Shown: positions 10,078 to 18,834, counted from the first letter of the stretch. The stretch is 62,479 bases of DNA from Sutcliffiella horikoshii (GCF_020524325.1 NZ_JAIVKY010000016.1:1-62479), one strand, 5' to 3'. The notes: generated by a model from the sequence alone, not told the origin. Translations and numbers: made by a program.

Positions 10078-10554
10078 ATGTTTCGAATTGGACAAGGTTT
10101 TGACGTACATCAGTTTGCAGAAGGCAGACCACTAATCATCGGAGGCATCACCATCCCTTACGAAAAAGGGCTACTCGGACACTCCGATGCTGACGTACTT
10201 TTACATACAATCTCCGACGCATGCCTAGGCGCAATTGGAGAAGGAGATATCGGAAAACACTTCCCAGACACAGACCCAGCATATAAAAATGCAGACTCCG
10301 CTGTTTTAATGGAACAGGTCTGGGCAATAGTAAAAGAAAAAGGTTACACACTTGGAAATGTGGACTGTACTATTATTGCTCAAAAGCCAAAAATGGCTCC
10401 CCACATCGAACCGATGCGCAAAAGAATTGCCGAATTATTAGAAGCGGACGTGGAACAGGTCAACGTAAAAGCCACCACCACCGAAAAACTCGGCTTCACC
10501 GGCAGAGAAGAAGGAATCGCCGCCCAAGCAGCAGTCCTCTTGATAAAGAGATAG
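10078..10554 (+). CDS. ispF: 2-C-methyl-D-erythritol 2,4-cyclodiphosphate synthase
   Basis: The 158-residue zinc enzyme closes the cyclic diphosphate in the MEP pathway. [12 protein letters not shown] (Asp and His ligands near residues 9-11) and [15 protein letters not shown] (near residue 35) form the metal site. [16 protein letters not shown] near the C-terminus is the family signature. The ATG at 10078 is chosen over 10063 because GGAGAGG at 10065-10071 is correctly spaced before it. Confidence 0.96.
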   Translation: MFRIGQGFDVHQFAEGRPLIIGGITIPYEKGLLGHSDADVLLHTISDACLGAIGEGDIGKHFPDTDPAYKNADSAVLMEQVWAIVKEKGYTLGNVDCTIIAQKPKMAPHIEPMRKRIAELLEADVEQVNVKATTTEKLGFTGREEGIAAQAAVLLIKR

Positions 10555-10577
10555 TTTTTGTAAGACGTGATATCTAG

Positions 10578-10762
10578 CTGTTGATTGAAGCAAAAGGCGA
10601 AGACTCCTCGAAAATGCTACGCATTTACTTCGTGCGATGTTTCGCTGCCGAAGCCTTCCTTGTCCTGAGGGAGATAGCGCTAGGTGGATACCCCGCAGGC
10701 GTAAGCCGAAGGAGGCTCACGTCAGCCCCTAGGAAAGCGAAGCCATTTGCGGAAAACAACAG
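10578..10762 (+). repeat. Structured intergenic repeat, copy C (long form)
   Basis: A 185-nt element bounded by CTGTTG and CAACAG, with inner arms GCAAAAGGC/GCCATTTGC and an AGGG/CCCT pair. Compared with copies A and B it carries an insert of about 60 nt holding two small hairpins (AAATGC/GCATTT and GCGA/TCGC), almost the same as in copy E. The 67-codon open frame across it has no ribosome binding site and is taken as spurious. Confidence 0.85.
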
Positions 10763-10884
10763 ATGCGTTATAACAAAACCATAGAAAGAAATAGATACGA
10801 ATCCAGCATTTTTATGTTAAAATAATGCTTAGTTTTAAAAACCGTCCGGGCACGAAAACCGACGGAAAATGGAGGTAACAAAAC
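10763..10884 (+). promoter_or_regulatory. gltX upstream region
   Basis: TAAAAT at 10819-10824 is a plausible -10 box without a clear -35 box. A CCGTC/GACGG hairpin at about 10842-10866 sits just before the ribosome binding site (TGGAGG). No T-box is present. The promoter call is tentative. Confidence 0.35.
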
Positions 10885-12336
10885 ATGACAGTTCGCGTAC
10901 GATATGCCCCAAGTCCAACAGGGCACTTACATATAGGAAACGCCAGAACCGCACTATTCAACTACCTGTTTGCACGCAGCCAAAACGGTAAATTCATCAT
11001 CCGCATCGAAGATACAGACAAAAAGCGCAATATCGCAGGCGGAGAAGAAAGCCAGCTGAAATATTTAAAGTGGCTTGGAATGGACTGGGATGAAAGCGTC
11101 GATGTAGGTGGCGAATATGGCCCATACCGCCAATCAGAGCGTAATGACATCTACACTAAATATTATAATGAGCTTTTGGAAAAAGGGCTTGCCTATAAAT
11201 GTTATTGCACGGAAGAGGAGCTGGAAGCGGAGCGCGAAGAACAGATTGCCCGCGGAGAAAACCCTAATTACTCCGGCAAGCACAGCAACTTAACAGAAGA
11301 AGAACAAAAAGCCTTTGAAGCAGAAGGAAGAGAACCAAGCATTCGCTTCCGCGTACCAAAAGGAAAAGAAATCAAGTTCCATGACATGGTAAAAGGAGAC
11401 GTTTCTTTTGAATCCGACGGCATTGGTGACTTTGTTATCGTGAAAAAGGACGGAACACCTACTTACAACTTCGCAGTAGCAGTGGATGATCATCTAATGC
11501 AGATTTCCCACGTCCTTCGTGGAGATGATCATATCTCGAACACGCCAAAACAAATCATGATCTTTGAAGCATTAGGCTGGGAAGTTCCTGTGTTCGGTCA
11601 CATGACATTGATTGTAAACGAAAGCCGCAAAAAATTAAGCAAACGTGATGAGTCCATCATCCAGTTTATTGAGCAATACGAGGAGCTTGGCTATTTACCT
11701 GAGGCTTTATTCAACTTTATTGCCTTGCTTGGCTGGTCTCCAGTCGGCGAAGAGGAAGTCTTCTCCAAGGAGCAATTTATCGAAATCTTTGATACGGCAC
11801 GTCTATCCAAATCACCTGCTGTATTTGATACAAACAAATTAACATGGATGAACAACCAATACATCAAAACAATGGACCTGGATCGACTTGTCGACCTTTC
11901 ATTGCCACATCTAGTAAAAGCAGGTCGTCTGGAAGAATCTATGACAGATGATCAAAAGGTTTGGGCAAAAGAACTTATCGGGCTTTACCAAGAGCAGATG
12001 AGTTTCGGAGCGGAGATTGTAGAGCTAACGGAAATGTTCTTCCAAACGCATATTGAATACGATGAAGAAGCAAAAGCTGTCTTGGCGGAAGAACAAGTAC
12101 CAGAAGTGATGGTTGCGTTTCATAAAGAGTTGGAAACGATGGAGGACTTCTCCGTAGACAACATCAAAGCTGCAACCAAATCCGTTCAAAAAGCAACAGG
12201 TCATAAAGGGAAAAAACTTTTCATGCCAATCCGCGTGGCTACGACTGGCCAAACCCATGGACGTGATCTGCCGCAAACGATTCATCTATTAGGGAAAGAA
12301 ACAGTCTTAGCGAGATTGTCTAAGCTAATTGGTTAA
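10885..12336 (+). CDS. gltX: Glutamate--tRNA ligase
   Basis: The 483-residue class I synthetase probably charges both tRNA-Glu and tRNA-Gln, as in bacilli that use GatCAB. Signatures are the HIGH-type motif [20 protein letters not shown] near residue 8, the KMSKS-type KLSKRDESI near residue 252, and the C-terminal helical anticodon-binding domain. TGGAGG lies upstream of the ATG. The cysE-cysS promoter overlaps its stop codon. Confidence 0.96.
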   Translation: MTVRVRYAPSPTGHLHIGNARTALFNYLFARSQNGKFIIRIEDTDKKRNIAGGEESQLKYLKWLGMDWDESVDVGGEYGPYRQSERNDIYTKYYNELLEKGLAYKCYCTEEELEAEREEQIARGENPNYSGKHSNLTEEEQKAFEAEGREPSIRFRVPKGKEIKFHDMVKGDVSFESDGIGDFVIVKKDGTPTYNFAVAVDDHLMQISHVLRGDDHISNTPKQIMIFEALGWEVPVFGHMTLIVNESRKKLSKRDESIIQFIEQYEELGYLPEALFNFIALLGWSPVGEEEVFSKEQFIEIFDTARLSKSPAVFDTNKLTWMNNQYIKTMDLDRLVDLSLPHLVKAGRLEESMTDDQKVWAKELIGLYQEQMSFGAEIVELTEMFFQTHIEYDEEAKAVLAEEQVPEVMVAFHKELETMEDFSVDNIKAATKSVQKATGHKGKKLFMPIRVATTGQTHGRDLPQTIHLLGKETVLARLSKLIG

Positions 12337-12361
12337 CATTTTCCGTAAAACATAATATGAT
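12333..12361 (+). promoter_or_regulatory. sigma-A promoter of the cysE-cysS T-box operon
   Basis: TTAACA (12333-12338) and TATGAT (12356-12361) are separated by 17 bases. The -35 box overlaps the gltX stop codon, so the operon starts right at the end of the previous gene. Confidence 0.8.
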
Positions 12362-12374
12362 AGAACTACCATAT

Positions 12375-12656
12375 TTAATAGCGAGATAACCATTAATGAA
12401 TGTTGAAGAGGAGAGTAGAAAAGGTACATCCTTTCCAGAGAGAATCGCCATGGCTGCAAGCGATTCATGTGATGACTTTTTTGAAATGCACCTCGGAGTC
12501 TGTTGCTAAAAGGCCGTAAAGCCGAGTAAGTCACAGCGGCAACCTCCCGTTACGAGGCTTAAGTGGGGATGTGGGTCCTTATTCAAACCCATTTCCAAAC
12601 AGAGTGGAACCGCGCCATAAGCGTCTCTGTGTCAATGACACGGAGGCGTTTTTATT
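12375..12656 (+). promoter_or_regulatory. T-box leader responding to uncharged tRNA-Cys
   Basis: The T-box consensus AGAGTGGAACCGCG is at 12601-12614. It is preceded by a Stem I region with the AGTA motif (GAGAGTAGAAAAGG, about 12411) and followed by a terminator stem (GCGTCTCTGTGTC/GACACGGAGGCG, 12621-12648) with a T-tail. In the specifier region, TGC at 12487-12489 is followed by A, giving a Cys codon. The TGGA in the T-box fits the U discriminator expected for tRNA-Cys. Uncharged tRNA-Cys should favour the antiterminator and expression of cysE and cysS. Confidence 0.9.
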
Positions 12657-12695
12657 TTTGAGAAAGTGGTGATCAAAATAGTATCACCTAATCCC

Positions 12696-12823
12696 CCTGT
12701 TGACTGAAGAGCAGGGAGTGAGACTCCGGCGGGAGGTAGCGGTAGGTTGAGACCCCCGAGCGTTGTGAGGAGGCTCAAGCATCGCCCCGCGGAAAGCGAA
12801 CTCCCGGAGCGAAAGGAAACAGG
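12696..12823 (+). repeat. Structured intergenic repeat, copy D (short form)
   Basis: A 128-nt element bounded by CCTGTT and AACAGG, with inner arms GGGAGT/ACTCCC, GCGGG/CCCGC and TTGAG/CTCAA. It sits between the T-box terminator and cysE, so it would lie in the 5' untranslated part of the read-through cysE mRNA. Confidence 0.85.
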
Positions 12824-12877
12824 AAGTTAACCAAATCAATAGTAATATAAACGGGAAAAAGAAAGGAGGTTCACTCC

Positions 12878-13543
12878 ATGTTTCGCAAACTAAAGGAAGA
12901 CATAGAAGTGGTATTTGAACAAGATCCAGCCGCAAGAAATTATTTTGAAGTAATCCTTACCTACTCAGGTCTCCATGCCGTATGGGCCCACCGGATTGCA
13001 CACGCTTTTTTTAAACGGAAAATGTTCTTCATCGCAAGAGCCATCTCCCAAGTGAGCCGGTTCTTCACTGGAATCGAAATTCATCCAGGTGCCAAAATCG
13101 GCCGCAGATTTTTTATTGACCACGGAATGGGAGTGGTAATAGGAGAAACCTGTGAAATTGGGAATAATGTTACTGTCTTCCAAGGAGTAACCCTCGGCGG
13201 TACCGGGAAAGAAAAAGGAAAGCGACACCCAACCATACAGGACAACGCACTGATTGCAACGGGTGCCAAAGTATTGGGTTCCATCACAATCGGTGAAAAC
13301 TCTAAAGTTGGAGCGGGATCGGTTGTATTAAAAGATGTACCTGCCAACTCCACTGTTGTCGGCATCCCAGGGAAAATCGTCATACAGGATGGAGTGAAGG
13401 TGAAAAGGGATTTAAATCATCATGAAATGCCAGATCCGACAGGTGACAGGTTTGTGGAATTGGAAAACCAAATTGTCCGCTTGCAAAATGAACTGCTACT
13501 TTTAAAAGAGAGGAAGAAAATAGATGACCATTCATCTTTTTAA
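12878..13543 (+). CDS. cysE: Serine O-acetyltransferase
   Basis: The 221-residue enzyme makes O-acetylserine, the carbon skeleton for cysteine, from serine and acetyl-CoA. The N-terminal helices are followed by the left-handed beta-helix hexapeptide region (about residues 65-165) containing [15 protein letters not shown]. The short length is normal for Bacillus CysE. AAGGAGG precedes the ATG. The last 20 bases overlap cysS, and both genes lie under the Cys T-box, tying cysteine synthesis to tRNA charging. Confidence 0.95.
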   Translation: MFRKLKEDIEVVFEQDPAARNYFEVILTYSGLHAVWAHRIAHAFFKRKMFFIARAISQVSRFFTGIEIHPGAKIGRRFFIDHGMGVVIGETCEIGNNVTVFQGVTLGGTGKEKGKRHPTIQDNALIATGAKVLGSITIGENSKVGAGSVVLKDVPANSTVVGIPGKIVIQDGVKVKRDLNHHEMPDPTGDRFVELENQIVRLQNELLLLKERKKIDDHSSF

Positions 13544-14924
13544 TACATTAACACGCCAAAAGGAAAAGTTTGTCCCGCTTGAAGAGGGCAAGGTAAAGAT
13601 GTATGTGTGCGGACCGACCGTATATAACTACATCCATATCGGAAATGCAAGACCGCCAATTGTCTTTGATACGGTAAGAAGATACTTAGAATACCGCGGC
13701 TATGAAGTGAACTATGTTTCTAACTTTACAGATGTGGACGACAAGCTAATTAAGGCTGCCAAGGAATTAGGAGAAGATGTTCCGACTATTGCAGAACGTT
13801 TTATCGAGGCGTATCACGAAGACGTTTCTGCACTGGGTTGCAAACAAGCAACTGTTCACCCAAGAGTAACGGAAAGCATGGACATCATCATTGAGTTCAT
13901 TGAAGCATTGATTGAAAAAGGGTATGCCTATGAGTCTGGTGGAGATGTATATTACAGAACTCGCGAGTTTAAGGAGTATGGAAAGCTTTCACATCAACCG
14001 ATAGAGGACCTTCAGCTTGGTACTCGTATTGAAGTGGGAGATAAGAAACAAGATGCGCTTGACTTTGTCCTTTGGAAAGCGGCAAAAGAAGGAGAAATCT
14101 ATTGGGAAAGTCCATGGGGGAAAGGTCGTCCAGGCTGGCATATCGAGTGCTCGGCAATGGCTCGTAAATACCTTGGGGACACCATTGATATTCACGCAGG
14201 CGGACAGGACTTGTCCTTCCCGCATCATGAAAATGAAATTGCCCAATCCGAGGCTCTGACAGGGAAGACATTTGCTAAGTATTGGTTGCATAATGGGTAT
14301 ATTAATATTGATAACGAAAAGATGTCTAAATCCCTTGGTAACTTCGTGCTGGTTCATGACATCATTAAAAAGCATGACCCGCAATTATTGCGTTTCTTTA
14401 TGCTTTCCGTTCATTACCGTCATCCAATCAACTATAACGAAGAGTTGCTTCAAAGCACCAAAAATGGTCTCGACCGTATCCGAACTGCATACGAAAACTT
14501 AAAGCATCGTTTGGACAATACAGCAGACCTTGCAACAGATGATATGGAATGGCTACAAAAAGTAGAAGAGTTTAAAAACGAATTCATCAAAGTAATGGAT
14601 GATGATTTTAATACAGCAAATGCTATTTCCGTTTTATTTGATATGGCGAAGCAAGCCAACCTTTACTTAAACGGTAAAAACACTTCTGAAAAAGTGTTAG
14701 AGGCGTTCATTGCACAGTTTGAAGAATTATTTTCTGTGATTGGTGTGTCCCTTACTGCAGAGGAAGAACTATTGGATGAGGAAATCGAAAGCTTAATTCA
14801 GCAGCGTATTGATGCAAGGAAAAACCGTGATTTTGCAAGAGCGGATGAGATTCGTGACGAATTAAAAGCGAAAAATATCATCCTCGAAGATACTGCACAA
14901 GGCACACGATGGAAAAGAGGATAA
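13524..14924 (+). CDS. cysS: Cysteine--tRNA ligase
   Basis: The 466-residue class I synthetase has the zinc-site Cys in [10 protein letters not shown], the HIGH motif [14 protein letters not shown] (near residue 36), [13 protein letters not shown] (near residue 231), and KMSKSLGNF near residue 268. Its start lies inside the 3' end of cysE (a 20-base overlap), and its own 3' end abuts mrnC, so these genes are probably co-translated. Confidence 0.96.
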   Translation: MTIHLFNTLTRQKEKFVPLEEGKVKMYVCGPTVYNYIHIGNARPPIVFDTVRRYLEYRGYEVNYVSNFTDVDDKLIKAAKELGEDVPTIAERFIEAYHEDVSALGCKQATVHPRVTESMDIIIEFIEALIEKGYAYESGGDVYYRTREFKEYGKLSHQPIEDLQLGTRIEVGDKKQDALDFVLWKAAKEGEIYWESPWGKGRPGWHIECSAMARKYLGDTIDIHAGGQDLSFPHHENEIAQSEALTGKTFAKYWLHNGYINIDNEKMSKSLGNFVLVHDIIKKHDPQLLRFFMLSVHYRHPINYNEELLQSTKNGLDRIRTAYENLKHRLDNTADLATDDMEWLQKVEEFKNEFIKVMDDDFNTANAISVLFDMAKQANLYLNGKNTSEKVLEAFIAQFEELFSVIGVSLTAEEELLDEEIESLIQQRIDARKNRDFARADEIRDELKAKNIILEDTAQGTRWKRG

Positions 14925-14932
14925 TAGCTGCA

Positions 14933-15343
14933 ATGAGCAATACACAAGTAGATGCAAAGCAATTAAATAGTTTGGCGCTTGCCTATATGGGGGATGCGGT
15001 GTATGAAGGATACATCCGCCACCACCTTTTAAAGTCCGGGAAGATACGTCCAAATCAGTTACATCGGGCTGCAACAAACTATGTGTCTGCGAAATCGCAG
15101 GCACATCTGCTTCACCAGCTGATGGAGCGTGAATTTTTTACCGAAGAAGAACAAGGTGTAATCAGACGGGGGCGCAATGCGAAGTCCGGTTCGGTACCAA
15201 AGAATACGGACGTACAAACATACCGCTACTCCACCGCATTTGAAGCACTCATCGGCTATCATTATTTATGTGAAGACATAGACCGCATGGAAGAAATCGT
15301 GTTTACCTGCATAGAACTGGTAGACAGCAAGAGAGGTGAATAG
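14933..15343 (+). CDS. mrnC: Mini-ribonuclease III
   Basis: The product of about 136 residues contains a lone RNase III catalytic domain and no dsRNA-binding domain. [19 protein letters not shown] is the signature helix. In B. subtilis this enzyme matures 23S rRNA ends. I prefer ATG 14933, with AAGAGG 12 bases upstream. ATG 14909 inside the cysS 3' end is an alternative that adds eight residues not usual for the family. It stands two bases before rlmB, a 23S rRNA methylase. Confidence 0.88.
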   Translation: MSNTQVDAKQLNSLALAYMGDAVYEGYIRHHLLKSGKIRPNQLHRAATNYVSAKSQAHLLHQLMEREFFTEEEQGVIRRGRNAKSGSVPKNTDVQTYRYSTAFEALIGYHYLCEDIDRMEEIVFTCIELVDSKRGE

Positions 15344-15345
15344 AG

Positions 15346-16089
15346 ATGACAAAAGAATTCATAATGGGAAGAAACCCAGTGCTAGAGGCGCTTAAATCAA
15401 ATCGTGAAATCAACAAGCTATGGATTGCAGAAGGTGGTCAAAAAGGCTCAATCCAACAGGTTATCGCTATGGCTAAGGAAGCGAATGTACTTGTACAATT
15501 CGTTCCCCGCAAAAAGATTGACCAGATGGTGGAGGGAAATCATCAAGGAGTCGTCGCTTCTGTCGCTGCCTATGATTATGCCGAACTTGATGATCTGTAT
15601 AAGGCTGCAGAACAGCGAAACGAAGATCCATTCTTTCTTATTCTAGATGAAATTGAAGATCCGCATAACTTAGGTTCCATTATGCGTACGGCAGATGCAG
15701 TAGGGGCACATGGCATCATCATTCCTAAGCGCAGAGCGGTAGGCTTGACTGCAACTGTAGCAAAATCCTCAACAGGTGCCATTGAGCATATCCCGGTCGT
15801 GCGAGTGACCAATCTTGCCAGAACGGTGGACGAGCTAAAAGAGCGCGGACTTTGGATCTTCGGAACAGACGCAAAAGGAACCGTTGATTATACAAAAATG
15901 GATGGTTCTTTGCCGCTAGGACTCATTATCGGCAGTGAAGGAAAAGGGATGTCCAGACTTTTAAAAGAAAAATGCGATTTCCTTGTCTCTTTACCGATGG
16001 TAGGAAAAGTTACATCATTAAATGCATCTGTAGCAGCAAGTCTATTAATGTATGAGGTTTTCCGCAAAAGATTGTCGGCAGGAGAGTAA
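15346..16089 (+). CDS. rlmB: 23S rRNA (guanosine-2'-O-)-methyltransferase RlmB
   Basis: The 247-residue SpoU/TrmH-type methylase has an N-terminal substrate-binding domain (IMGRNPVLEAL) and a knotted SPOUT domain. Its motifs are DEIEDPHNLGSIMRTADA (about residue 101), LGLIIGSEGKGMS (about 190) and SLNASVAASLLMYE (about 223). It probably methylates the 23S rRNA guanosine of helix 80, and sits with other RNA-maturation genes (mrnC, rae1). Confidence 0.94.
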   Translation: MTKEFIMGRNPVLEALKSNREINKLWIAEGGQKGSIQQVIAMAKEANVLVQFVPRKKIDQMVEGNHQGVVASVAAYDYAELDDLYKAAEQRNEDPFFLILDEIEDPHNLGSIMRTADAVGAHGIIIPKRRAVGLTATVAKSSTGAIEHIPVVRVTNLARTVDELKERGLWIFGTDAKGTVDYTKMDGSLPLGLIIGSEGKGMSRLLKEKCDFLVSLPMVGKVTSLNASVAASLLMYEVFRKRLSAGE

Positions 16090-16095
16090 GGAAGA

Positions 16096-16605
16096 ATGGA
16101 TATTCTACTGGTAGATGGATATAACATTATCGGTGCGTGGCCGGAGCTGAGGATCCTGAAAGATCAGGATCTCGCAATGGCCCGTGATATCCTTATTTCT
16201 CGAATGGCAGAGTACCAGGCGTATACAGGCTACAAGGTGATTATTGTTTTTGACGCGCATATGTCACAAGGAATAGAGACGAAGTACAAAAATCATCGCG
16301 TGGAAGTCATTTATACACGTGAAAACGAAACAGCCGATGAAAGAATCGAAAAACTTGCCATCAGCTTAAGTGACATCCGCACACAAATCCATGTGGCAAC
16401 TTCTGACTTTACAGAACAATGGGCCATTTTTGGCCAAGGTGCATTGCGAAAATCAGCTCGTGAACTATTAAATGAGTCAGACGCCATTGAAGCAAGAATA
16501 AAAAAACGCGTAACAAAATTTACCAACGAAAAGCCGTCAAAACGCATTGAACTCGACAATGAAATTTCAGCAATTTTCGAAAAATGGCGCCGAGGACAGC
16601 GATGA
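16096..16605 (+). CDS. rae1: Ribosome-dependent mRNA endonuclease Rae1 (YacP)
   Basis: The 169-residue NYN/PIN-fold nuclease begins with ILLVDGYNIIGAWPEL (metal-binding Asp near residue 6). It has VIFVFD-like DAHM (about residue 55) and TSDFTEQWAIFGQGA (about residue 100). In B. subtilis Rae1 cleaves mRNA in the ribosomal A site. The six-base gap from rlmB places it in the same operon. It ends just before the sigH promoter. Confidence 0.92.
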   Translation: MDILLVDGYNIIGAWPELRILKDQDLAMARDILISRMAEYQAYTGYKVIIVFDAHMSQGIETKYKNHRVEVIYTRENETADERIEKLAISLSDIRTQIHVATSDFTEQWAIFGQGALRKSARELLNESDAIEARIKKRVTKFTNEKPSKRIELDNEISAIFEKWRRGQR

Positions 16606-16609
16606 GTGG

Positions 16610-16639
16610 TTGACGGTCAATTTATGACTACTGTATAAT
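16610..16639 (+). promoter_or_regulatory. sigma-A promoter of sigH
   Basis: TTGACG (16610-16615), 18 bases, then TATAAT (16634-16639), 35 bases before the sigH start. This fits the known separate transcription of sigH. Confidence 0.85.
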
Positions 16640-16673
16640 ATTTCTATCTACTGATTCAGTCGGAGGGATAGGT

Positions 16674-17324
16674 GTGATAGTGAGCGATCCAAGAAATGCT
16701 AACAGGATATTAGAGCTTATGGAAGACGAACAGATGGTAGAACTTGTGCATTTAGGTGATAGTGAAGCGCTGGATTATTTAATCAACAAGTATAAGAACT
16801 TCGTTCGCGCGAAGGCTAGATCCTATTTTCTTATTGGTGCAGATCGCGAGGATATTGTGCAAGAAGGAATGATAGGTCTATACAAGGCAATCCGGGACTT
16901 TAAAGAGGACAAGTTGACTTCATTTAAGGCATTTGCCGAACTTTGTATCACAAGACAAATCATTACTGCGATAAAAACTGCTACAAGACAGAAGCATATT
17001 CCATTGAATTCGTACGTATCATTGGACAAGCCTATCTATGACGAGGAATCAGACCGCACATTAATGGATGTCATTTCGGGTGCTAAGGTAATGGACCCTG
17101 AAGAATTAATCATAAATCAAGAGGAATTTGATGATATAGAAGTTAAGATGGGAGAATTGCTTAGTGACCTTGAGAGAAAGGTTCTGGCTCTTTACCTAGA
17201 CGGACGCTCCTATCAAGAAATTTCAGAAGATTTAAACCGGCATGTAAAGTCCATCGACAACGCATTGCAAAGGGTAAAACGCAAGTTAGAAAGATATTTG
17301 GAACTGAGAGAGATTACTTTATAA
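16674..17324 (+). CDS. sigH: RNA polymerase sigma-H factor
   Basis: The 216-residue sigma factor directs early sporulation and competence genes. Region 2 is conserved (FLIGADREDIVQEGMIGLYKA near residue 53; ELCITRQIITAIKTATRQKH), and region 4 is the helix-turn-helix at YQEISEDLNRHVKSIDNALQ (about residues 181-200). The GTG at 16674 lies 6 bases after GGAGGG; a second in-frame GTG at 16680 is less likely. It has a strong promoter of its own. Confidence 0.96.
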   Translation: MIVSDPRNANRILELMEDEQMVELVHLGDSEALDYLINKYKNFVRAKARSYFLIGADREDIVQEGMIGLYKAIRDFKEDKLTSFKAFAELCITRQIITAIKTATRQKHIPLNSYVSLDKPIYDEESDRTLMDVISGAKVMDPEELIINQEEFDDIEVKMGELLSDLERKVLALYLDGRSYQEISEDLNRHVKSIDNALQRVKRKLERYLELREITL

Positions 17325-17374
17325 GTAGTTAATTCTCTTATTCATATGTGAAATGGTTGCGCCTTCAAATCACG

Positions 17375-17403
17375 TTGACTAATTATTACGCCTATGTTAC
17401 ATT
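17375..17403 (+). promoter_or_regulatory. sigma-A promoter of rpmGB-secE
   Basis: TTGACT (17375-17380) and TACATT (17398-17403) have a 17-base spacer, 33 bases before rpmGB. Confidence 0.75.
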
Positions 17404-17436
17404 TTTAGGGACATCTATGTTTTGGTGGTGTAACAC

Positions 17437-17586
17437 ATGCAAAGTAAGGTAGCACTTGCTTGCGCGACGTGTTCTTCCCGTAATTACTCAACAGTTAAAG
17501 GGAAATCACAAAGTGCAGAGCGATTAGAGATAAAGAAGTTTTGTAAGATTTGTAATGCTCACACCGTTCATCGGGAGACAAAATAG
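17437..17586 (+). CDS. rpmGB: 50S ribosomal protein L33, zinc-binding type
   Basis: This 49-residue product begins [19 protein letters not shown]. It has two cysteine pairs (CATC and CKIC) that hold zinc, so it belongs to the C+ type of L33. A GGTGG sequence precedes the ATG. It is placed before secE, as is usual in Bacillus. The identification rests on length, cysteine spacing and context. Confidence 0.93.
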   Translation: MQSKVALACATCSSRNYSTVKGKSQSAERLEIKKFCKICNAHTVHRETK

Positions 17587-17615
17587 ATCACTATCTGGGG
17601 TTGGAGGTTACATGG

Positions 17616-17798
17616 ATGGGACGTTTGACTAACTTTTTTCGCGATGTAGCTCGCGAAATGAAAAAAGTAAGCTGGCCAAAACGCCAGGAACTAACTCGCT
17701 ATACAATTACAGTAGTAACTACAGTATTGTTTGTAGCAGTGTTTTTCTGGGTTGTTGACTTAGGTATTTCCGAGTTAATCCGTGCTTTGATTAACTAA
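17616..17798 (+). CDS. secE: Preprotein translocase subunit SecE
   Basis: The 60-residue single-span subunit clamps SecY. It has the amphipathic helix with KKVSWPKRQEL (the family signature, about residues 17-28) and one membrane helix (about 30-52). ATG 17616 lies 8 bases after GGAGG at 17603-17607. The upstream TTG at 17601 overlaps that site and is rejected. Unlike the usual tight secE-nusG pair, about 460 bases containing a terminator and a repeat follow it. Confidence 0.95.
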   Translation: MGRLTNFFRDVAREMKKVSWPKRQELTRYTITVVTTVLFVAVFFWVVDLGISELIRALIN

Positions 17799-17804
17799 TT
17801 ACTA

Positions 17805-17844
17805 AAGAGCAAACAATAATTTTTTCCTTATTCCTTTTGCTCTT
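17805..17844 (+). other. Hairpin after secE
   Basis: AAGAGCAAA (17805-17813) pairs with TTTGCTCTT (17836-17844). The 22-base loop is T-rich but no T-run follows, so it is more likely an mRNA 3'-end stabilising hairpin than a terminator. Confidence 0.45.
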
Positions 17845-17864
17845 GAATAAGTAATGTTATATCA

Positions 17865-17873
17865 TGGTATAAT
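17865..17873 (+). promoter_or_regulatory. Possible extended -10 promoter upstream of nusG
   Basis: TGG-TATAAT is an extended -10 box. The nearest -35-like hexamer, TTGAAT at 17843, has a long 19-base spacer. Transcripts starting near 17880 would meet the hairpin at 17897 almost at once. Confidence 0.45.
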
Positions 17874-17895
17874 GTAAATAATACTTTCTGACAAA

Positions 17896-17917
17896 AAGCC
17901 CGTTCAACGGGTTTTTT
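17896..17917. terminator. Terminator between secE and nusG
   Basis: CCCGT-TCA-ACGGG is flanked by AAAAAG on the left and TTTTTT on the right, so it is terminator-like in both directions. It separates secE from nusG. A second small palindrome, AAACACCACGGTGTTT, follows at about 17928-17944. Confidence 0.75.
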
Positions 17918-17995
17918 CATTTGGAAAAAAACACCACGGTGTTTTAATAGTTTTACTGATTATAATAGGCGGTATTCTTGGTGTTAGCCAATTTC

Positions 17996-18187
17996 CCCTG
18001 TTGATTGAAGTGAAGGGTGTGAGACTCCTCGAAAATGCTAACGCATTTTCTTCGTGCGATGAATCGCTGCCGTAGCCTTCCTTGTCCTGAGGAAGATAGC
18101 GGTAGCTTGAGACCCCTGAAGCGTAGTGAGGAGGCTTAAGCACCGCCCAAAGGATTAAGCGAACACCCATAACGGAAATCAACAGGG
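17996..18187 (+). repeat. Structured intergenic repeat, copy E (long form)
   Basis: A 192-nt element bounded by CCCTGTTGATT and AATCAACAGGG, a perfect 11-bp closing stem. The inner arm GGGTGT pairs with ACACCC. It has the same roughly 60-nt insert as copy C, here with perfect hairpins GAAAATGC/GCATTTTC and GCGAT/ATCGC. It fills the secE-nusG gap. Confidence 0.87.
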
Positions 18188-18233
18188 AGTCCAACGGAAT
18201 CCATTATAGTCTCAAAAATAAAATGCTAGAAAA

Positions 18234-18260
18234 GGGAGGGACGGACACAAGTCCTAAACA
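18234..18260 (+). promoter_or_regulatory. Unusual nusG ribosome binding site with spacer hairpin
   Basis: GGGAGGG (18234-18240) is 20 bases from the nusG ATG, too far for normal use. An in-frame TAA at 18255 rules out an earlier start. GGAC-ACAA-GTCC (18244-18255) can fold within the spacer and bring the site to an effective distance of about 8 bases. Confidence 0.5.
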
Positions 18261-18794
18261 ATGGAGAAAAACTGGTACGTTGTTCATACTTATTCCGGAT
18301 ACGAGAATAAAGTAAAAGCAAACTTAGAAAAACGAGTAGAATCAATGGGGATGCAAGACAAGATCTTCCGTGTCGTAGTTCCTGAAGAAGAAGAAACAGA
18401 CATCAAAAACGGCAAAAAGAAAGTAACCAAGAAAAAAGTGTTCCCAGGATACGTTCTAGTAGAGATCGTCATGACAGACGACTCTTGGTACGTAGTACGT
18501 AACACACCTGGAGTAACAGGTTTCGTAGGATCAAGCGGATCCGGATCCAAACCAACACCTCTATTGGATGATGAAATTGCATTCATCCTTAAGAGAATGG
18601 GCATGATGGAGAAGCAAGTAGAAGTAGACTTCGAACTAAAAGAATCCGTAAAAGTAACAGAAGGACCATTTGCGAACTTCACCGGACACATCGTAGAGAT
18701 GGACAAAGACAAGCACAAAGTGAAAGTTCTTGTAAATATGTTCGGCCGCGAAACCCCTGTGGAGCTTGACTTTACACAGATTGAAAAATTATAA
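18261..18794 (+). CDS. nusG: Transcription termination/antitermination protein NusG
   Basis: The 177-residue factor binds RNA polymerase, acting on pausing and Rho. The N-terminal NGN domain begins KNWYVVHTYSGYENKVKANL, and the C-terminal KOW domain contains VTEGPFANFTGHIVEMDKDK (about residues 131-150). The ATG is fixed by the upstream in-frame stop. It is separated from secE by an intrinsic terminator and repeat copy E, so it needs its own promoter or read-through. Confidence 0.96.
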   Translation: MEKNWYVVHTYSGYENKVKANLEKRVESMGMQDKIFRVVVPEEEETDIKNGKKKVTKKKVFPGYVLVEIVMTDDSWYVVRNTPGVTGFVGSSGSGSKPTPLLDDEIAFILKRMGMMEKQVEVDFELKESVKVTEGPFANFTGHIVEMDKDKHKVKVLVNMFGRETPVELDFTQIEKL

Positions 18795-18805
18795 TGTAAA
18801 AAAAC

Positions 18806-18834
18806 TTGAAATAGTTTCGTAAAAATGATATTAT
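18806..18834 (+). promoter_or_regulatory. sigma-A promoter of rplK-rplA
   Basis: TTGAAA (18806-18811) and TATTAT (18829-18834) have a 17-base spacer, just after nusG. The leader that follows can form GTCTC/GAGAC and ATTCTTTA/TAAAGAAT hairpins before the rplK ribosome binding site. Confidence 0.75.

Noticed and set aside
10581-10784. 67-codon open frame after ispF
   Set aside because: It lies almost wholly inside repeat copy C, has no ribosome binding site, and its translation follows the repeat core. It is a typical false gene call.
8966-18187. Intergenic repeats as insertion sequences or MITEs
   Set aside because: No transposase, no fixed terminal repeats and no visible target duplications. 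The ends vary between copies while staying complementary.
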